In this document: piece after piece, positions 62,073-64,000 of the stretch
Numbering within the stretch: the first letter of the stretch is position 1
How the letters are laid out: each line of letters begins with the position of its first letter
Assembly (NCBI RefSeq): GCF_032678705.1
Contig: NZ_JAVTSS010000001.1
Span: 1,240,001-1,304,000 of the forward strand
Direction of reading: 5' to 3'
DNA from: Pedobacter frigiditerrae
GTDB lineage: Bacteria > Bacteroidota > Bacteroidia > Sphingobacteriales > Sphingobacteriaceae
Length of the DNA stretch: 64,000 bases
Notes under the pieces: generated by a model
The model's input: only the letters and a program-made list of their open reading frames with translations
The model's database searches: none
Told to the model about the DNA's origin: nothing
Program-made: the position numbers and the translations under genes

Positions 62073-63704
62073 ATGAATAATTATAAAAAATATTTCGCAA
62101 TCACCTGCCTGTTCTTGGCGCTTGGTTGCACAAAAAAGTTTGAAGCAGAACCTTTAGAAAGGATAACAGGGGATTTGATTTTTGATCCTGCAGATAAAAA
62201 TGCTGATTATGCAAAACAGTTTTTAAACGGAACCTATTTGTTATTGCCAGATTGGTACAATAGAATTGATGGTACTTTTTTAGATGCAGGAACTGATGAT
62301 GCAGTACCATCTAGAATAGGAACACAAGCAGATTTTTACCGTACCGGAAGAATTTCATCTAGTACCTTACCAGATGATGTTTGGCGTAGAAATTACCTAG
62401 GCATAAGAAAAGCAAACCTCTTTTTAAGCAAAATAGATGTAGTACCAACCACAGATTTGTTAAAGACGCAGTTCAAAGCAGAAGCAAGATTTTTAAGGGC
62501 TTATTTTTATTTCGAATTAGTGAAACGTTGGGGTGGTGTGCCTTTAATTGGCGATAAGGTTTATACTATTGATGATGATATAAACATACCTAGAAGTTCA
62601 CTTGATGAATGTTATGCCTATATCGTTAGCGAGTTAGATGCAATTAAAACTTTACTACTTCCTTACGCCGTTTCTGATGGCGACTGGGGAAGGGCAAACC
62701 TAGGTGCAGCATTAGCCTTAAAATCTAGGGTGCTTTTATATGCAGCTAGTCCATTAAGTAATCCAACAAACAATACTCAAAAGTGGGCACTTGCAGCACA
62801 AGCAGCAGCTGATGTAAAAGCCTTGGGTTATACTTTGGTAACCGATTGGATTGCAAATTTCAATGCCACAAAAAACACTGAGTTTATCTTTATTAAAGAG
62901 AATGCCTTAAATACAAGTATCGAAGTTAACAATGGCCCAATAGGTTATTTGCAAGGTGTTGGTTTAACTAGTCCATCGCAAAATTTAGTTGATGCTTTTT
63001 TAATGCTGGATGGGAAGGCCATTTCTGATGCCGGTTCTATATATAACCCAAATAATCCTTATGCTAACAGAGACCCAAGGTTAACGGCAACTATCATGCA
63101 CAATGGTAAAAATTGGTTGGGTAGACCAGTAGAAACATTTGATGGTGGACAAGACAAACCTGGTGGAAACAGAACACAGACGAGAACTGGATATTACCTT
63201 AGAAAGTTCATGGGCAAGTTTGAAACATCAACTTCTTACTCGAACCAAGGCCACCATGTTATTTTATTAAGGTATGCAGAGATTCTATTAAATCATGCGG
63301 AGGCTTTAAACGAATCTGGTGGTGCAGTTGCAGATATCGTGAACAACCTGGTTTTAATCAGAAGAAGAGCAGGTATAACAGCTGGTGCAAATAATTTGTA
63401 TGGCTTGTCATTAACCTTAACTAAGGATCAGTTACGCACCATCATCCAGAATGAACGCCGCATTGAGTTCGCTTTTGAAGAACATAGAACATGGGATTTA
63501 AGAAGATGGAAACTAGCAGAAGTAGAGTTGAACAAACCAGTTAGGGGTGTACAGATTGTCAAAACAGGAACTGCGCTAACCTACAACTATTTTAATGTAG
63601 TAAATGCTGCTTTCGATGCTTCTAAAATGTATTGGTATCCTATACCACAGGCCGAAATGTTGGCTAACAATAGAATGGTTCAAAATCCAGGATGGTCTAA
63701 TTAG
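62073..63704 (+). CDS. susD: SusD/RagB surface glycan-binding lipoprotein
   Basis: A 543-residue lipoprotein with lipobox ALGC (Cys19). TPR-like helices include RKANLFLSKIDVV, the LKTQFKAEARFLRAYFYFEL signature (SusD family), KRWGGVPLI and a C-terminal FEEHRTWDLRRWKLAE block. It caps the SusC barrel and delivers glycan. Its start is 9 nt after the susC stop. All family landmarks are present. Confidence 0.95.
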   Translation: MNNYKKYFAITCLFLALGCTKKFEAEPLERITGDLIFDPADKNADYAKQFLNGTYLLLPDWYNRIDGTFLDAGTDDAVPSRIGTQADFYRTGRISSSTLPDDVWRRNYLGIRKANLFLSKIDVVPTTDLLKTQFKAEARFLRAYFYFELVKRWGGVPLIGDKVYTIDDDINIPRSSLDECYAYIVSELDAIKTLLLPYAVSDGDWGRANLGAALALKSRVLLYAASPLSNPTNNTQKWALAAQAAADVKALGYTLVTDWIANFNATKNTEFIFIKENALNTSIEVNNGPIGYLQGVGLTSPSQNLVDAFLMLDGKAISDAGSIYNPNNPYANRDPRLTATIMHNGKNWLGRPVETFDGGQDKPGGNRTQTRTGYYLRKFMGKFETSTSYSNQGHHVILLRYAEILLNHAEALNESGGAVADIVNNLVLIRRRAGITAGANNLYGLSLTLTKDQLRTIIQNERRIEFAFEEHRTWDLRRWKLAEVELNKPVRGVQIVKTGTALTYNYFNVVNAAFDASKMYWYPIPQAEMLANNRMVQNPGWSN

Positions 63705-63725
63705 TTACACGCATAAAATAGAATA

Positions 63726-64000
63726 ATGAAAAAATTACTTAATATAATATTATTTGTGCTGTTAACTAATCTGGTTTATGCACAAACAAAGGTGGTAAGA
63801 GGTGTAGTTGTAGATGATACTGGCACTCCTTTAATTTCTACAACAATTACAGAACAAGAAAATCCTAAAAACATCGTTATCACAGATGCCAATGGTAATT
63901 TTAACATCAAAGTGGGCGATAGAAGTACGAGCTTAATTGTAAGTTCTGTTGGTTATGTTAAAAAAGTGATCACAATCACCAGTCAACCATTAAAAATTAC
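63726..64000 (+). CDS. CarboxypepD_reg-domain protein, N-terminal part (cut by window edge)
   Basis: Only the first 91 codons are seen. A signal peptide (MKKLLNIILFVLLTNLVYAQ) leads into a CarboxypepD_reg-like beta-sandwich: VVRGVVVDDTGTPLISTTIT, ITDANGNFNIKVGDRSTSLI and SSVGYVKKVI. Such a domain usually opens a SusC-type receptor, a plug protein or an exported enzyme of the locus. It starts 22 nt after susD, so it belongs to the same operon. Whether a barrel follows is not visible. Confidence 0.75.
   Translation, partial: MKKLLNIILFVLLTNLVYAQTKVVRGVVVDDTGTPLISTTITEQENPKNIVITDANGNFNIKVGDRSTSLIVSSVGYVKKVITITSQPLKI

Overview
The window is chromosomal DNA of a Bacteroidota member, most likely a Pedobacter-like Sphingobacteriaceae. 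This rests on low GC by eye, TAnnTTTG -7 promoter elements, few Shine-Dalgarno sites, SusC/SusD and STN-type TonB receptors, DUF4249 lipoproteins, Y_Y_Y hybrid sensors and a fused CcoNO cbb3 oxidase. I saw no rRNA, tRNA, CRISPR array, transposase or integrase. Layout: 1-8.6 kb is mostly housekeeping. It holds a TPR protein cut by the left edge, queE, a Rieske ferredoxin, a PIN/DUF6364 toxin-antitoxin pair, folD, lepA, a secreted propeller-like protein and a secreted Xaa-Pro dipeptidyl-peptidase. At 8.8-15.9 kb is a four-gene outer-membrane operon (unknown secreted protein, STN-TonB receptor, DUF4249 lipoprotein, large MG2/plug-like secreted protein). A 58-bp near-identical direct repeat (8623-8680 and 15890-15947) flanks it, as if the block had been inserted or excised as a unit. 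At 16-23 kb is a propeller/Y_Y_Y histidine kinase with its NarL-type regulator and two probable targets; the regulator gene and the first target share a promoter-proximal box. 

The core of the window, 24.3-51.7 kb, reads as one low-oxygen regulon. It encodes a FixL-like kinase whose PAS domain keeps the haem-ligand His and the oxygen-sensing Arg at FixL spacing, and a partner regulator fusing a receiver to a cNMP/CRP-FNR module with an FNR-type E..SR recognition helix. Six promoters in this region carry an FNR-like box (TGAY-N4-ATCA or one mismatch) exactly 57 nt upstream of a TAnnTTTG element. They precede the sensor operon itself, the hemN-ccoI-ccoS operon, the ccoNO-Q-P-G operon, an acetyl-CoA hydrolase/alcohol dehydrogenase operon, a universal stress gene, and a YceI/porin-like operon. 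Three weaker boxes with a spacing two helical turns shorter precede a small membrane-protein/DUF6544 pair, a UspA-HdeD pair, and an L,D-transpeptidase-UspA-LOG-TSUP operon. So sensing, high-affinity respiration and its haem and copper supply, fermentation-type genes, and stress or cell-wall functions appear to be under one control. 

From 51.8 kb on there is a PAS histidine kinase, a tiny protein resembling the RNA polymerase alpha C-terminal domain, a 1364-residue hybrid two-component regulator, and divergently a susC-susD pair followed by the start of a CarboxypepD_reg-domain gene cut by the right edge. This is the front of a polysaccharide-utilisation-type locus.
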